From: Staphylococcaceae bacterium UBA6286
GTDB lineage: Bacteria; Bacillota; Bacilli; Staphylococcales; Staphylococcaceae
Reading direction: 5' to 3'
DNA length: 8,214 nt
Assembly (NCBI GenBank): GCA_002438305.1
Contig: DJUI01000076.1
Location: forward strand, 1-8,214
Under the pieces are notes generated by a model. That model saw only the letters and a program-made list of their open reading frames with translations. It was not told the origin of the DNA and made no database searches. How positions within the stretch are numbered: the first letter of the stretch is position 1; each line of letters starts with the position of its first letter. A program made the translations under genes and the position numbers. Positions 1-5,467 of this stretch are shown piece by piece.

Positions 1-122
1 GTATGGGTCATTATGAACACCAATACAATACCTATAACAAAACTAATGAGAGTAGCAGTGATTGCGACTTTTAATGAAATATAGATAGGAGATAGAAAAT
101 CAGCTGTTAACAATAAACCCAT
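1..122 (-). CDS. modB: Molybdate ABC transporter permease ModB, N-terminal fragment
   Basis: This is the first 40 codons of an inner-membrane permease; the rest lies beyond the left edge. The translation after ModA runs MGLLLTADFLSPIYISLKVA and continues into a hydrophobic segment (about residues 16-37) that would be the first transmembrane helix. The S-P-I-Y-I-S-L-K-V-A pattern is typical of ModB/CysT-type permease N termini. It would form the membrane channel that takes molybdate from ModA and is powered by ModC, which is not seen here. I chose ATG at 122 because an AAAAGGTG motif inside modA lies 10 nt upstream; an in-frame ATG at 131 is too close to that motif, and a TTG at 113 is also possible. 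The gene overlaps the end of modA by 23 nt, so the two are translationally linked in one operon. Identity is fairly sure from context plus motif, although only a short piece is visible. Confidence 0.85.
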   Translation of the reverse strand, partial: MGLLLTADFLSPIYISLKVAITATLISFVIGIVLVFIMTH

Positions 123-840
123 AAGCGTCATACACCTTTTTTGATTGATTGGATTGCAGATAGTTATAGAAGTTCTGTGCTTCCTTGAAATGTTTTGTAG
201 CAGTTACTATGCCTAAAGGATAAGTAATAGGAGTGTCACGTTTGTCGCCCATTGGATAACGATTTAATTCTGAAGTCAGTGCGTCTGTCTGGTAGACTAT
301 TCCGGCATCTACATTACCAGATTCCACATAAGTCAATACTTGGCGGACATCTTTTGTGAAGACGAATTTTTCAGTCAACTGCGACCATAGATGCCATTCT
401 GTCAGAGCTGATTTGGCATACATACCTGCGGGAACTGTTTCAGGTGTGCCGACGGCGATTTTACGTATGCGAGCAGCCGATAATTCCTCAGGACTGGACA
501 GTTGCTGCTGCGACACGATAACAAGCTGATTGGTGAGCACAGATACGGTGTTTTTCTTATGGATAGCATTTGCTGCAATCACTCTATTCATTTCCTTGTT
601 AGAAGCAGAAAAAAATAAATCTGCTGGAGCACCGGACTGAATTTGATTAGCCAAAGTACCTGATCCTCCAAAATTATAGACGATATTAATATGAGGATGT
701 GTTTTTTCGTAGTTCTTTGCTATATCAGTCAGTGCATCTTTTAAGCTGGCGGCAGCAGAAACTGTAATAGTCGTCTGCTCATTTCTATTACTACAGCCTG
801 TGGACATGATAAGACATATAATTAATAATAACCGCTTCAA
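100..840 (-). CDS. modA: Molybdate-binding lipoprotein ModA
   Basis: This is the extracellular solute-binding component of the molybdate ABC importer, tethered to the membrane by lipid and delivering molybdate to ModB. The 246-aa product has a hydrophobic signal segment (about residues 4-12) ending in S-T-G-C with the lipidated Cys at 16. Family signatures follow: A-A-A-S-L-K-D-A-L near the mature N terminus, F-G-G-S-G-T-L-A-N-Q-I with G-A-P-A-D-L-F-F-S-A-S (the oxyanion-binding loops), and Y-V-E-S-G-N-V-D-A-G-I-V-Y in the C-terminal lobe. Length is normal for the family. The start codon is TTG at 840, supported by a very strong AGAGGAGGTGG site 7 nt upstream; the next Met (residue 12) would destroy the signal peptide. 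It is first in an operon with modB. Tungstate binding is also possible, since ModA proteins bind both oxyanions. Confidence 0.95.
   Translation of the reverse strand: MKRLLLIICLIMSTGCSNRNEQTTITVSAAASLKDALTDIAKNYEKTHPHINIVYNFGGSGTLANQIQSGAPADLFFSASNKEMNRVIAANAIHKKNTVSVLTNQLVIVSQQQLSSPEELSAARIRKIAVGTPETVPAGMYAKSALTEWHLWSQLTEKFVFTKDVRQVLTYVESGNVDAGIVYQTDALTSELNRYPMGDKRDTPITYPLGIVTATKHFKEAQNFYNYLQSNQSKKVYDAYGFIVNS
133..140 (-). promoter_or_regulatory. Ribosome binding site of modB inside modA
   Basis: The minus strand reads AAAAGGTG within the last codons of modA, 10 nt before the ATG at 122. It decides that start over the ATG at 131, which would leave only about one base of spacing. Confidence 0.55.
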
Positions 841-850
841 AACTACACCA

Positions 851-858
851 CCTCCTCT
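851..858 (-). promoter_or_regulatory. Strong ribosome binding site of modA, fixing a TTG start
   Basis: The minus strand reads AGAGGAGG followed by TGG, a near-perfect match to the 16S rRNA tail, correctly spaced before TTG at 840. No ATG occurs nearby that would retain the signal peptide, so this site is the main reason for accepting TTG. Confidence 0.85.
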
Positions 859-865
859 TTAGACT

Positions 866-873
866 AGTATACA
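866..873 (-). promoter_or_regulatory. Candidate -10 element (TGTATACT) of modA
   Basis: The minus strand reads TGTATACT, of which TATACT is one base from the TATAAT consensus. It lies 9 nt before the AGGAGG core, so a transcript would have a very short leader. I found no convincing -35 hexamer at 16-18 nt. The identical 8-mer occurs at the same kind of position before fdhD (7688-7695). It may be a promoter element, a regulator site, or both; this is inference from position and sequence only. Confidence 0.35.
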
Positions 874-914
874 TCATAAAAACGATGAGGTATTGCATGT
901 ATAGAAACAGAATC

Positions 915-1030
915 ATTGTATGTCATTTGAATATAAAGGGTTTAATGAAGCGTAAAAAGGTTATAGATGACTAGTCTGACAAATTTGATTAAGGAGTGTT
1001 ACAAATAAAAGCGGTAACTTTCCAAGGTAA
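915..1030 (+). repeat. Tandem repeat copy 1: decayed duplicate of the adh leader and first codons
   Basis: This 116-bp block directly abuts copy 2 (1031-1146) and differs from it at only seven positions: 922, 924, 939, 987, 1002, 1007 and 1013. All seven are transitions. It contains a promoter-like region, the AAGGAG ribosome binding site, and the first codons of the downstream dehydrogenase gene. The start codon reads ATA at 1005-1007 instead of ATG, so the copied gene beginning is probably not translated efficiently. If it were, the frame would give 13 codons and stop at 1044-1046. The change at 1013 is synonymous (GCG versus GCA, Ala). The pattern is best explained by a local tandem duplication followed by divergence. 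Confidence 0.95.
940..964 (+). promoter_or_regulatory. Candidate SigB-type promoter, upstream copy
   Basis: The hexamers GTTTAA (940-945) and GGTTAT (959-964) are separated by 13 nt. The Gram-positive general stress factor SigB prefers about GTTTAA, 12-15 nt, GGGTAT, so only one base differs. The site is fully conserved in the second repeat copy. Assignment is by motif only. A palindrome GACTAGTC follows at 969-976. Confidence 0.4.
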
Positions 1031-1146
1031 ATTGTATATTATTTGAATATAAAGAGTTTAATGAAGCGTAAAAAGGTTATAGATGACTAGTCTGACAAAT
1101 TTAATTAAGGAGTGTTATAAATGAAAGCAGTAACTTTCCAAGGTAA
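1031..1146 (+). repeat. Tandem repeat copy 2: functional adh leader and first codons
   Basis: This is the downstream 116-bp repeat unit. It carries the active arrangement: AAGGAG at 1107-1112, a spacer, then ATG at 1121, followed by codons 1-8 of the dehydrogenase; the unit ends two bases into codon 9. The join between the copies is exact, with no spacer, so copy 1 ends in A-G-G-T-A-A and copy 2 begins with A-T-T-G-T-A-T. Confidence 0.95.
1056..1080 (+). promoter_or_regulatory. Candidate SigB-type promoter, gene-proximal copy
   Basis: GTTTAA (1056-1061) and GGTTAT (1075-1080) with a 13-nt gap resemble a SigB promoter with one mismatch in the -10. Initiation would fall near 1087-1090, giving a leader of about 30-35 nt that carries the AAGGAG site. 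The 8-bp palindrome GACTAGTC (1085-1092) sits about where transcription would begin. I see no better SigA promoter close to the gene, but this has not been tested. Confidence 0.45.
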
Positions 1147-2269
1147 AAAGAAAATGGAAGTGAAACAGGTTAAAGACCCGATTATTGAAGCGCCGACAGA
1201 TGCTATTATTAAAATTACAGCAACAGGAATTTGTGGTTCAGATTTACACTTATATCATCAAGGAGATATGATGATGGATCCCGGGTTTGTCATTGGTCAC
1301 GAACCAATGGGGATTGTTGAAGAAGTCGGCAGCGAAGTGACTAAGCTCAAAAAAGGTGACCGTGTAGTCATTCCATTTAATATTGGCTGTGGTGAATGTT
1401 TTTACTGTGTGAATGAGATGGAGTCACAATGTGATAATTCCAATGAAGAACAAGCGAACTGGAAGATGGATAACGGCGGCTTGTTCGGATTCGGTAAAAT
1501 GCATGGTAACCATTGGGGTGGGCAGGCTGAGTACTTAAGAGTACCTTTTGCAGACTTTTCATCATTCATTGTACCAGACAGCGATATGAAGGATGAACAA
1601 GTACTGTTCTTGTCGGATGTTGTTCCGACAGCCTACTGGAGTGTAGAACATGCAGGTGTTAAACCAGGTGATACAGTAGTCATCCTCGGCTGCGGTCCTA
1701 TTGGGTTGATGGCGCAAAAATTTGCTAAATTAAAAGGTGCTGAGCGTGTTATCGGTGTTGATAATGTAGAACACCGTCTGGAACACGCTATTAGAACAAA
1801 TTCTGTCGAAGTTGTGAACTTCGATAAAGAAAAAGAAATCGGTAAGTTTTTGCGCGAACAGACTAAAGGCGGGGCAGATGTTGTCATTGACTGTGTGGGG
1901 ATGGATGGGCAAGTGAGCATTAAAGAACGTGCGACGAACTTAGTGACACCTCAGCGTGGTACAATCAACCCGATTGAAACAGCTGTTGAAGCAGTGCGTA
2001 AATTTGGTACGATACAATTAACAGGTGTTTATGCGTCTCCGGCTGCCAATTTCCCATTACCTTTGATTTTCAACCGCAACGTAACGGTAAGAACAGGACA
2101 AGCGCCAGTCATTCATTTAATGCCTAAGCTATATGATATGATACGCGACGGCGTCTTTGATCCTACTGATATCATTACACACACGATGAAGTTGGACGAT
2201 GCAGCTGAAGCTTTTGAAATTTTTGATGAAAAGAAAGATAATAATATCAAAGTTGTACTAAAACCATAG
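1121..2269 (+). CDS. Zinc-dependent alcohol dehydrogenase, formaldehyde dehydrogenase-like
   Basis: This is a cytosolic medium-chain dehydrogenase of 382 aa that oxidises an alcohol or aldehyde adduct with NAD. Catalytic zinc ligands are visible: Cys38 in G-I-C-G-S-D-L-H, His60-Glu61 in G-H-E, and Asp166 in L-S-D-V-V-P-T. The structural zinc lobe has Cys90, Cys93, Cys96 and Cys104. The Rossmann dinucleotide motif G-C-G-P-I-G is at 190-195, and the acidic residue ending the next strand (V-I-G-V-D) favours NAD over NADP. The insertion around 105-135 and the S-D-V-V-P-T-A-Y segment resemble the formaldehyde dehydrogenase-like branch, so formaldehyde or a thiol adduct is a plausible but unproven substrate. 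It is a single-gene unit between the duplicated leader and a terminator, possibly SigB-controlled. The start is firm: AAGGAG lies 8 nt before ATG. Confidence 0.93.
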   Translation: MKAVTFQGKKKMEVKQVKDPIIEAPTDAIIKITATGICGSDLHLYHQGDMMMDPGFVIGHEPMGIVEEVGSEVTKLKKGDRVVIPFNIGCGECFYCVNEMESQCDNSNEEQANWKMDNGGLFGFGKMHGNHWGGQAEYLRVPFADFSSFIVPDSDMKDEQVLFLSDVVPTAYWSVEHAGVKPGDTVVILGCGPIGLMAQKFAKLKGAERVIGVDNVEHRLEHAIRTNSVEVVNFDKEKEIGKFLREQTKGGADVVIDCVGMDGQVSIKERATNLVTPQRGTINPIETAVEAVRKFGTIQLTGVYASPAANFPLPLIFNRNVTVRTGQAPVIHLMPKLYDMIRDGVFDPTDIITHTMKLDDAAEAFEIFDEKKDNNIKVVLKP

Positions 2270-2287
2270 TTTAATAGCGAATTTTAT

Positions 2288-2326
2288 AAAAAGATCCTAA
2301 ACTTAAGTGATTTAGGGTCTTTTTAT
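2288..2326 (+). terminator. Rho-independent terminator after the dehydrogenase
   Basis: A 14-bp stem pairs 2288-2301 with 2311-2324 with one G:U pair, around a 9-nt loop, and ends in a T run. The A-rich left arm means the hairpin could also work on the minus strand. It isolates the dehydrogenase from the next gene. Confidence 0.85.
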
Positions 2327-2348
2327 AATGGGCTGATGTATCCAACTT

Positions 2349-2378
2349 TTGTTTGGCTATTTACTTCAGTGGTAAAAT
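2349..2378 (+). promoter_or_regulatory. Candidate promoter of the acyl-CoA dehydrogenase-like gene
   Basis: TTGTTT (2349-2354) and TAAAAT (2373-2378) are 18 nt apart, and TGG directly precedes the -10, making an extended -10 (TGnTAAAAT). The predicted start of transcription falls close to the GAGGTG ribosome binding site, so the leader would be unusually short; this lowers confidence. Confidence 0.4.
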
Positions 2379-2384
2379 GGTGAT

Positions 2385-2390
2385 GAGGTG
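2385..2390 (+). promoter_or_regulatory. Ribosome binding site selecting ATG 2397
   Basis: GAGGTG is followed 6 nt later by ATG at 2397. A GTG at 2388 in the same frame would lie inside this site and so cannot be its start; the protein therefore begins MDRNLF. Confidence 0.7.
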
Positions 2391-2396
2391 ATAGAA

Positions 2397-3542
2397 ATGG
2401 ACCGTAATTTGTTTATAGAGACGGACATTGAACGTGAATGCCTTTCGCGTTTTGAAGATAACAAGGAATGGATTAAAGCATCAGCAAAAGAGGCGGATCA
2501 AACAGGTCGATTAAATCACAAATTGATTGACTGGTTGCTGGATCACGGTTATAACCGGTTGTCACTCCCAGTTGCAGCAGGTGGTTTCGGCTGCTCTATT
2601 AAATCGGTGCTGCTGCTGCAGGAAGTGCTGGCATCATATGACGAATCAACGGCGCTTTCAATTGGCTGGCATCTTGGTGTGGTCGGCGAAGTATTTGAAT
2701 TTAATCTCTGGTCAGACCGTATGACCGCTCAGTTTACTGAAGATATCTTGGCAGGTGGTATCACGAACCGAGTGGTATCAGAAGCAGCGACAGGCAGTCC
2801 GACGCGTGGCGGGAAACCCAGTACAAGTGCAGTAAGGCATCAGGATGGCTGGCTGATAAATGGTGTTAAAACGTATGTCTCTATGAGTCACCGGCTGACA
2901 CATTATATCGTCGGTGCTTATGTTGAAGAAAAAAACAGTCTGTGCTTTTTCTATATTCCGGCAGATACTCCTGGTTTAGTAATAGTTGAGACTTGGAATA
3001 CAACAGGAATGCGGGCAACGGAAAGTCATGATCTTGTGCTGACCGATGTTTTTGTTAACGATGATTATTTAGTCGAAGAGAATCGTAAAGGACATGATAA
3101 TCCATGGCTCATGCATATCCCAAGTGTATATTTAGGAATTGCACAAGGTGCAGTGGATGATGCAGCGCACTTTGCGTTGTCTCATTCTCCTAATTCCATT
3201 ACAGGCGTCATTGCAGACTTACCACATATTGAAGCACAGCTTGGAGAAATGGAGCTGAAGTTGATGGCTGCACGGCACTTCCTGTATCATGCAGCAGAGC
3301 TCCATGACTCACACAAAGAGCACCTTGTTCCAACATTCAGTGCAGCAAAACATATAGTCGTGAACCATGCGCTGGAAATTGTAGATACTGCCATGAGAAT
3401 CATAGGTGCTAAAAGTCTTGAACGAGATGGAACTATTGAACGACGGTATCGAAGTGTACGTGCAGGCCTGCATAATCCACCGATGGATGATGCAGTGATC
3501 AGATTGCTGAGCAGAGAAGTAAAAGCACACAACGACTATTAA
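2397..3542 (+). CDS. Acyl-CoA dehydrogenase-family flavoprotein, atypical
   Basis: This 381-aa protein has the acyl-CoA dehydrogenase fold: an N-terminal helical domain (about 1-118), a beta domain with flavin contacts (S-E-A-A-T-G-S at 128-134, G-W-L-I-N-G-V-K-T-Y-V-S at 151-162, T-G-M-R-A-T-E-S at 203-210), and a C-terminal helical domain. Length is typical. The C-terminal segment where classical members carry Y-E-G-T with the catalytic Glu reads R-A-G-L-H-N-P-P-M-D-D (355-365), so the usual proton-abstracting Glu is not in place. It may use another base, or belong to the branch of this fold that acts as flavin monooxygenases (DszC-like). Its substrate cannot be told from sequence. It is monocistronic, between a terminator and the Fur-controlled fhuD gene. 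Codon content is visibly more GC-rich than fhuD. A YdbM-like assignment is possible but from memory. Confidence 0.88.
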   Translation: MDRNLFIETDIERECLSRFEDNKEWIKASAKEADQTGRLNHKLIDWLLDHGYNRLSLPVAAGGFGCSIKSVLLLQEVLASYDESTALSIGWHLGVVGEVFEFNLWSDRMTAQFTEDILAGGITNRVVSEAATGSPTRGGKPSTSAVRHQDGWLINGVKTYVSMSHRLTHYIVGAYVEEKNSLCFFYIPADTPGLVIVETWNTTGMRATESHDLVLTDVFVNDDYLVEENRKGHDNPWLMHIPSVYLGIAQGAVDDAAHFALSHSPNSITGVIADLPHIEAQLGEMELKLMAARHFLYHAAELHDSHKEHLVPTFSAAKHIVVNHALEIVDTAMRIIGAKSLERDGTIERRYRSVRAGLHNPPMDDAVIRLLSREVKAHNDY

Positions 3543-3566
3543 ATAATCAAAAAAATGAGAAAAGAG

Positions 3567-3595
3567 TTGCGAAAGGGTCTTTTTCCGAGTATGAT
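3567..3595 (+). promoter_or_regulatory. Promoter of the siderophore-binding lipoprotein gene
   Basis: TTGCGA (3567-3572) and TATGAT (3590-3595) are separated by exactly 17 nt, a good vegetative promoter. Transcription should begin near 3602, just before the Fur box, so Fur binding would block initiation or early elongation. Confidence 0.75.
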
Positions 3596-3610
3596 AAAAA
3601 GTAATATAAA

Positions 3611-3625
3611 TGAGAATGAATCTCA
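3611..3625 (+). promoter_or_regulatory. Fur box
   Basis: The 15-bp dyad TGAGAATGAATCTCA is a 7-1-7 inverted repeat with a single mismatched pair, closely matching the TGATAATNATTATCA form used by Bacillales Fur. It overlaps the expected transcription start region of the gene at 3641. Iron-replete Fur should repress; iron starvation should induce. Confidence 0.88.
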
Positions 3626-3640
3626 ATTAGGAGGAAGACA

Positions 3641-4576
3641 ATGAAAAAGTGGTTCGTATTATTAATTGCCTGCTTGTTGACATTAGCAGCATGTGGCAAT
3701 TCAAATTCTGATGATCAGTCAGAGGATAAAAAAAGCAGTGACTCAACAAGTACAGTCGACTATCAATTAGATAATGGAAAAACGATTGAAATACCTAAAA
3801 ATCCAAAACGTATTGTATTGATGGGGGCCAGCTATACAGGAAACCTGCTTGATTTAGGCATCAAGCCTGTAGGGGTCGATTCCTATGCTTTTCAGTCTGA
3901 TATTTTGAAGCCTGAACTTGAAGGTGTAGAACAATTAGGAGCAGGCGATGTTGAAAAAATCGTTGAACTGAAACCTGATTTAATTCTGTCATTTGATACT
4001 GATAAGAACAACGATAAATATTCTAAAATTGCACCGACTATTCCATTTACTTATACTAAACATAATTATCTGGATATTCATAAAGAGCTCGGTAAAATTG
4101 TAAATAAAGAAAAAGAAGCACAAGCGTTCATTGATCAGTGGAATGAGAAAACAGCTGATGACAGCAAAGAAATAAAAGCTCAAATCGGTGAAGACACTAC
4201 CGTATCTATCTATCAAATCTTCCAGAAGAAAATTTACGTCTATGGCGATAACTGGGGACGCGGTTCAGAAATCATCTATCAGGCCTTTGATCTGGCTATG
4301 CCTGAATCAGTTACTAAAGATGTGAAACCAACCGGCTGGAAAGAAATTTCTGCTGAAGAAATTGGTAAATATGCGGGCGATATTATGATGATTTCAAGTG
4401 ATACTGGAAAAATTTCAAACAGTATTGTTGAATCTAAAGTATGGAAAAATTTAGACGCTGTAAAAAATAACAGAGTTATTAATTATGACTCAGAAGATTT
4501 CTGGTTCAATGATCCTATTTCACTTGAACATCAACGTGAAGTACTGAAAAAAGAATTGATGAAAATTGAAAAATAA
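3641..4576 (+). CDS. fhuD: Ferric hydroxamate siderophore-binding lipoprotein, FhuD2-like
   Basis: This is the extracellular substrate-binding lipoprotein of an iron(III)-hydroxamate ABC importer (ferrichrome, desferrioxamine-type ligands). It has 311 aa, with a signal peptide ending L-A-A-C and the lipidated Cys at 18. A Ser/Asp/Lys-rich linker follows (19-38), then a periplasmic-binding fold of the FhuD/BtuF class with a long connecting helix. Markers are I-P-K-N-P-K-R-I near 51, G-D-V-E-K-I with L-K-P-D-L-I at 102-115, and Y-G-D-N-W-G-R-G at 201-208, where Trp205 and Arg207 match the W-x-R siderophore contacts of staphylococcal FhuD2. AGGAGG at 3629-3634 lies 6 nt before ATG. It is a lone gene with its own promoter, Fur box and terminator; no permease or ATPase is beside it, so it must share a transporter encoded elsewhere, as FhuD2 does. 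It is visibly more AT-rich than its neighbours. Confidence 0.92.
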   Translation: MKKWFVLLIACLLTLAACGNSNSDDQSEDKKSSDSTSTVDYQLDNGKTIEIPKNPKRIVLMGASYTGNLLDLGIKPVGVDSYAFQSDILKPELEGVEQLGAGDVEKIVELKPDLILSFDTDKNNDKYSKIAPTIPFTYTKHNYLDIHKELGKIVNKEKEAQAFIDQWNEKTADDSKEIKAQIGEDTTVSIYQIFQKKIYVYGDNWGRGSEIIYQAFDLAMPESVTKDVKPTGWKEISAEEIGKYAGDIMMISSDTGKISNSIVESKVWKNLDAVKNNRVINYDSEDFWFNDPISLEHQREVLKKELMKIEK

Positions 4577-4580
4577 TCAT

Positions 4581-4617
4581 TTCTGCCTTTCTTCAAAATG
4601 AAAGGCAGAATTTTTTT
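4581..4617 (+). terminator. Rho-independent terminator of fhuD
   Basis: A perfect 11-bp stem (TTCTGCCTTTC at 4581-4591 with GAAAGGCAGAA at 4600-4610), an 8-nt loop and seven T residues follow the fhuD stop codon directly. Confidence 0.95.
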
Positions 4618-4625
4618 ACGAGTTA

Positions 4626-4656
4626 ATGTAAACTTTTTATTTATTAAGGTTAACAA
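4626..4656 (+). promoter_or_regulatory. BirA biotin operator
   Basis: Half-sites TGTAAAC (4627-4633) and GTTAACA (4649-4655) face each other across 15 nt; extended matches include the flanking T at 4634 and G at 4648. This matches the known BirA operator form TTGTAAACC, 15-16 nt, GGTTTACAA, with one asymmetric base between the half-sites. It overlaps the -35 and spacer of the bioY promoter, so biotinyl-AMP-loaded BirA should shut bioY off when biotin is plentiful. Confidence 0.8.
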
Positions 4657-4668
4657 TGTTGTTATAAT
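4640..4668 (+). promoter_or_regulatory. Promoter of bioY
   Basis: A perfect TATAAT (4663-4668) has a weak -35 (TTTATT, 4640-4645) at 17 nt. The BirA operator covers the -35 and part of the spacer, supporting the assignment. Transcription would begin near 4675. Confidence 0.6.
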
Positions 4669-4697
4669 CATACTAACTGATGAAAGGGGTATAGTTA

Positions 4698-5261
4698 ATG
4701 AAAACAAAGGATTTAGTCGTTGTAGCGCTGTTTACCGCTGTCATTGCAGTGCTGGGTATACTGCCGGCAGTGCCTGTGCCAGCTATCGGTGTACCATTCA
4801 CAGTTCAAAGTCTAGGTATTATATTGGCAGGGTGTTTATTAGGACGTAAGCTCGGCGCATTAAGTGTGTTATTGTTCATCATTTTAGCTGCCTGCGGTCT
4901 ACCGGTTTTAGCGGGTGGACGCGGTGGAATTGCGTTGTTTTTCGGTCCGACAGGAGGTTATTTATTGGCGTTTCCGGTGGTGGCCTACCTCATCGGCTGG
5001 TTGACTGAGAACGCGTATCCCGTATGGAAAGTCTTTTTGATCAATAGCTTGATTGGCGCCCTGCTATGTAATTTAATCGGTGGTACATTCATGGCATTTA
5101 ATATTGGTATGCCGATTACAGCCGCATTAAAATCGGTGTTGATTTTCATACCTGGTGACTTGGTGAAATGTTTAATTGCCGCTATGATTGCAGTTAAACT
5201 TAGGGAAGTTCCATCTATCAGACGCTATATCCAGCAAGATATCCAATATAACAGTCATTAA
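4698..5261 (+). CDS. bioY: Biotin transporter BioY (ECF S component)
   Basis: This integral membrane protein of 187 aa binds biotin and imports it, alone with low capacity or together with the shared EcfT/EcfA energy module, which is not encoded in this window. About six hydrophobic segments are visible. Family signatures include the early P-A-V-P-V-P-A-I-G-V-P-F-T-V-Q-S-L loop, G-R-K-L-G-A, G-L-P-V-L-A-G-G-R-G-G, the F-F-G-P-T-G-G-Y-L biotin-site segment, and F-I-P-G-D-L-V-K near the C terminus. Length is normal. The ATG at 4698 follows AAAGGGG with a suitable gap. A BirA operator precedes it and a terminator follows, so it is a single-gene biotin-repressed unit. No biotin synthesis genes are seen nearby. 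Confidence 0.96.
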   Translation: MKTKDLVVVALFTAVIAVLGILPAVPVPAIGVPFTVQSLGIILAGCLLGRKLGALSVLLFIILAACGLPVLAGGRGGIALFFGPTGGYLLAFPVVAYLIGWLTENAYPVWKVFLINSLIGALLCNLIGGTFMAFNIGMPITAALKSVLIFIPGDLVKCLIAAMIAVKLREVPSIRRYIQQDIQYNSH

Positions 5262-5284
5262 TTTTCAAGAACGTATGAGTAGTG

Positions 5285-5319
5285 AAGATGTATTCCTATC
5301 GGAAGCATCTTTTTTTTTT
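5285..5319 (+). terminator. Rho-independent terminator of bioY
   Basis: The hairpin has an outer stem AAGATG/CATCTT (5285-5290 with 5306-5311) and an inner stem TTCC/GGAA (5293-5296 with 5301-5304) separated by a small asymmetric bulge, followed by a run of at least eight T. Confidence 0.85.
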
Positions 5320-5341
5320 GGAAATTTAAGCTAAAAATAGT

Positions 5342-5370
5342 AGCACAGTAAAGCGTTTTTTATATATACT
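5342..5370 (+). promoter_or_regulatory. Weak candidate promoter for the hot-dog/GNAT operon
   Basis: TATACT at 5365-5370 is a good -10, but the hexamer 17 nt upstream (AGCACA, 5342-5347) matches a -35 at only three bases. It is the best candidate I can see in the 206-nt gap (5262-5467), which otherwise holds only the bioY terminator and an AT-rich leader of about 90 nt. Confidence 0.3.
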
Positions 5371-5467
5371 TATAGAGAAATATTTGAATTTTTAGTGCGC
5401 GGTGGAAGTGTGATTTAAATCCGAGTGAACGATGGATTTCATCATTAATTGAAAGCGTGGGTAAAAT

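Noticed and set aside
915..1146. Mobile element or CRISPR-like array in the repeated region
   Set aside because: There are just two abutting copies with no spacer, no terminal inverted repeats and no transposase; the content is gene leader sequence, so it is a simple tandem duplication.
1377..1920. Minus-strand open frames inside the zinc dehydrogenase gene
   Set aside because: They lie opposite a well-supported gene, lack ribosome binding sites and their translations show no recognisable domain; they are shadow frames.
3555..3590. Terminator hairpin after the acyl-CoA dehydrogenase-like gene
   Set aside because: Only a short A/T-rich pairing (AAAAGA with TCTTTT) is possible, and it overlaps the good fhuD promoter; not stable enough to call.
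3287..3626. Minus-strand open frames covering the end of the acyl-CoA dehydrogenase gene and the fhuD promoter
   Set aside because: They run antisense to a clear gene and through the Fur box and promoter; no ribosome binding site or family resemblance.
4598..4849. Plus-strand open frame overlapping the fhuD terminator, the BirA operator and the start of bioY
   Set aside because: It crosses a terminator and an operator and is out of frame with the clear BioY protein; a chance frame.
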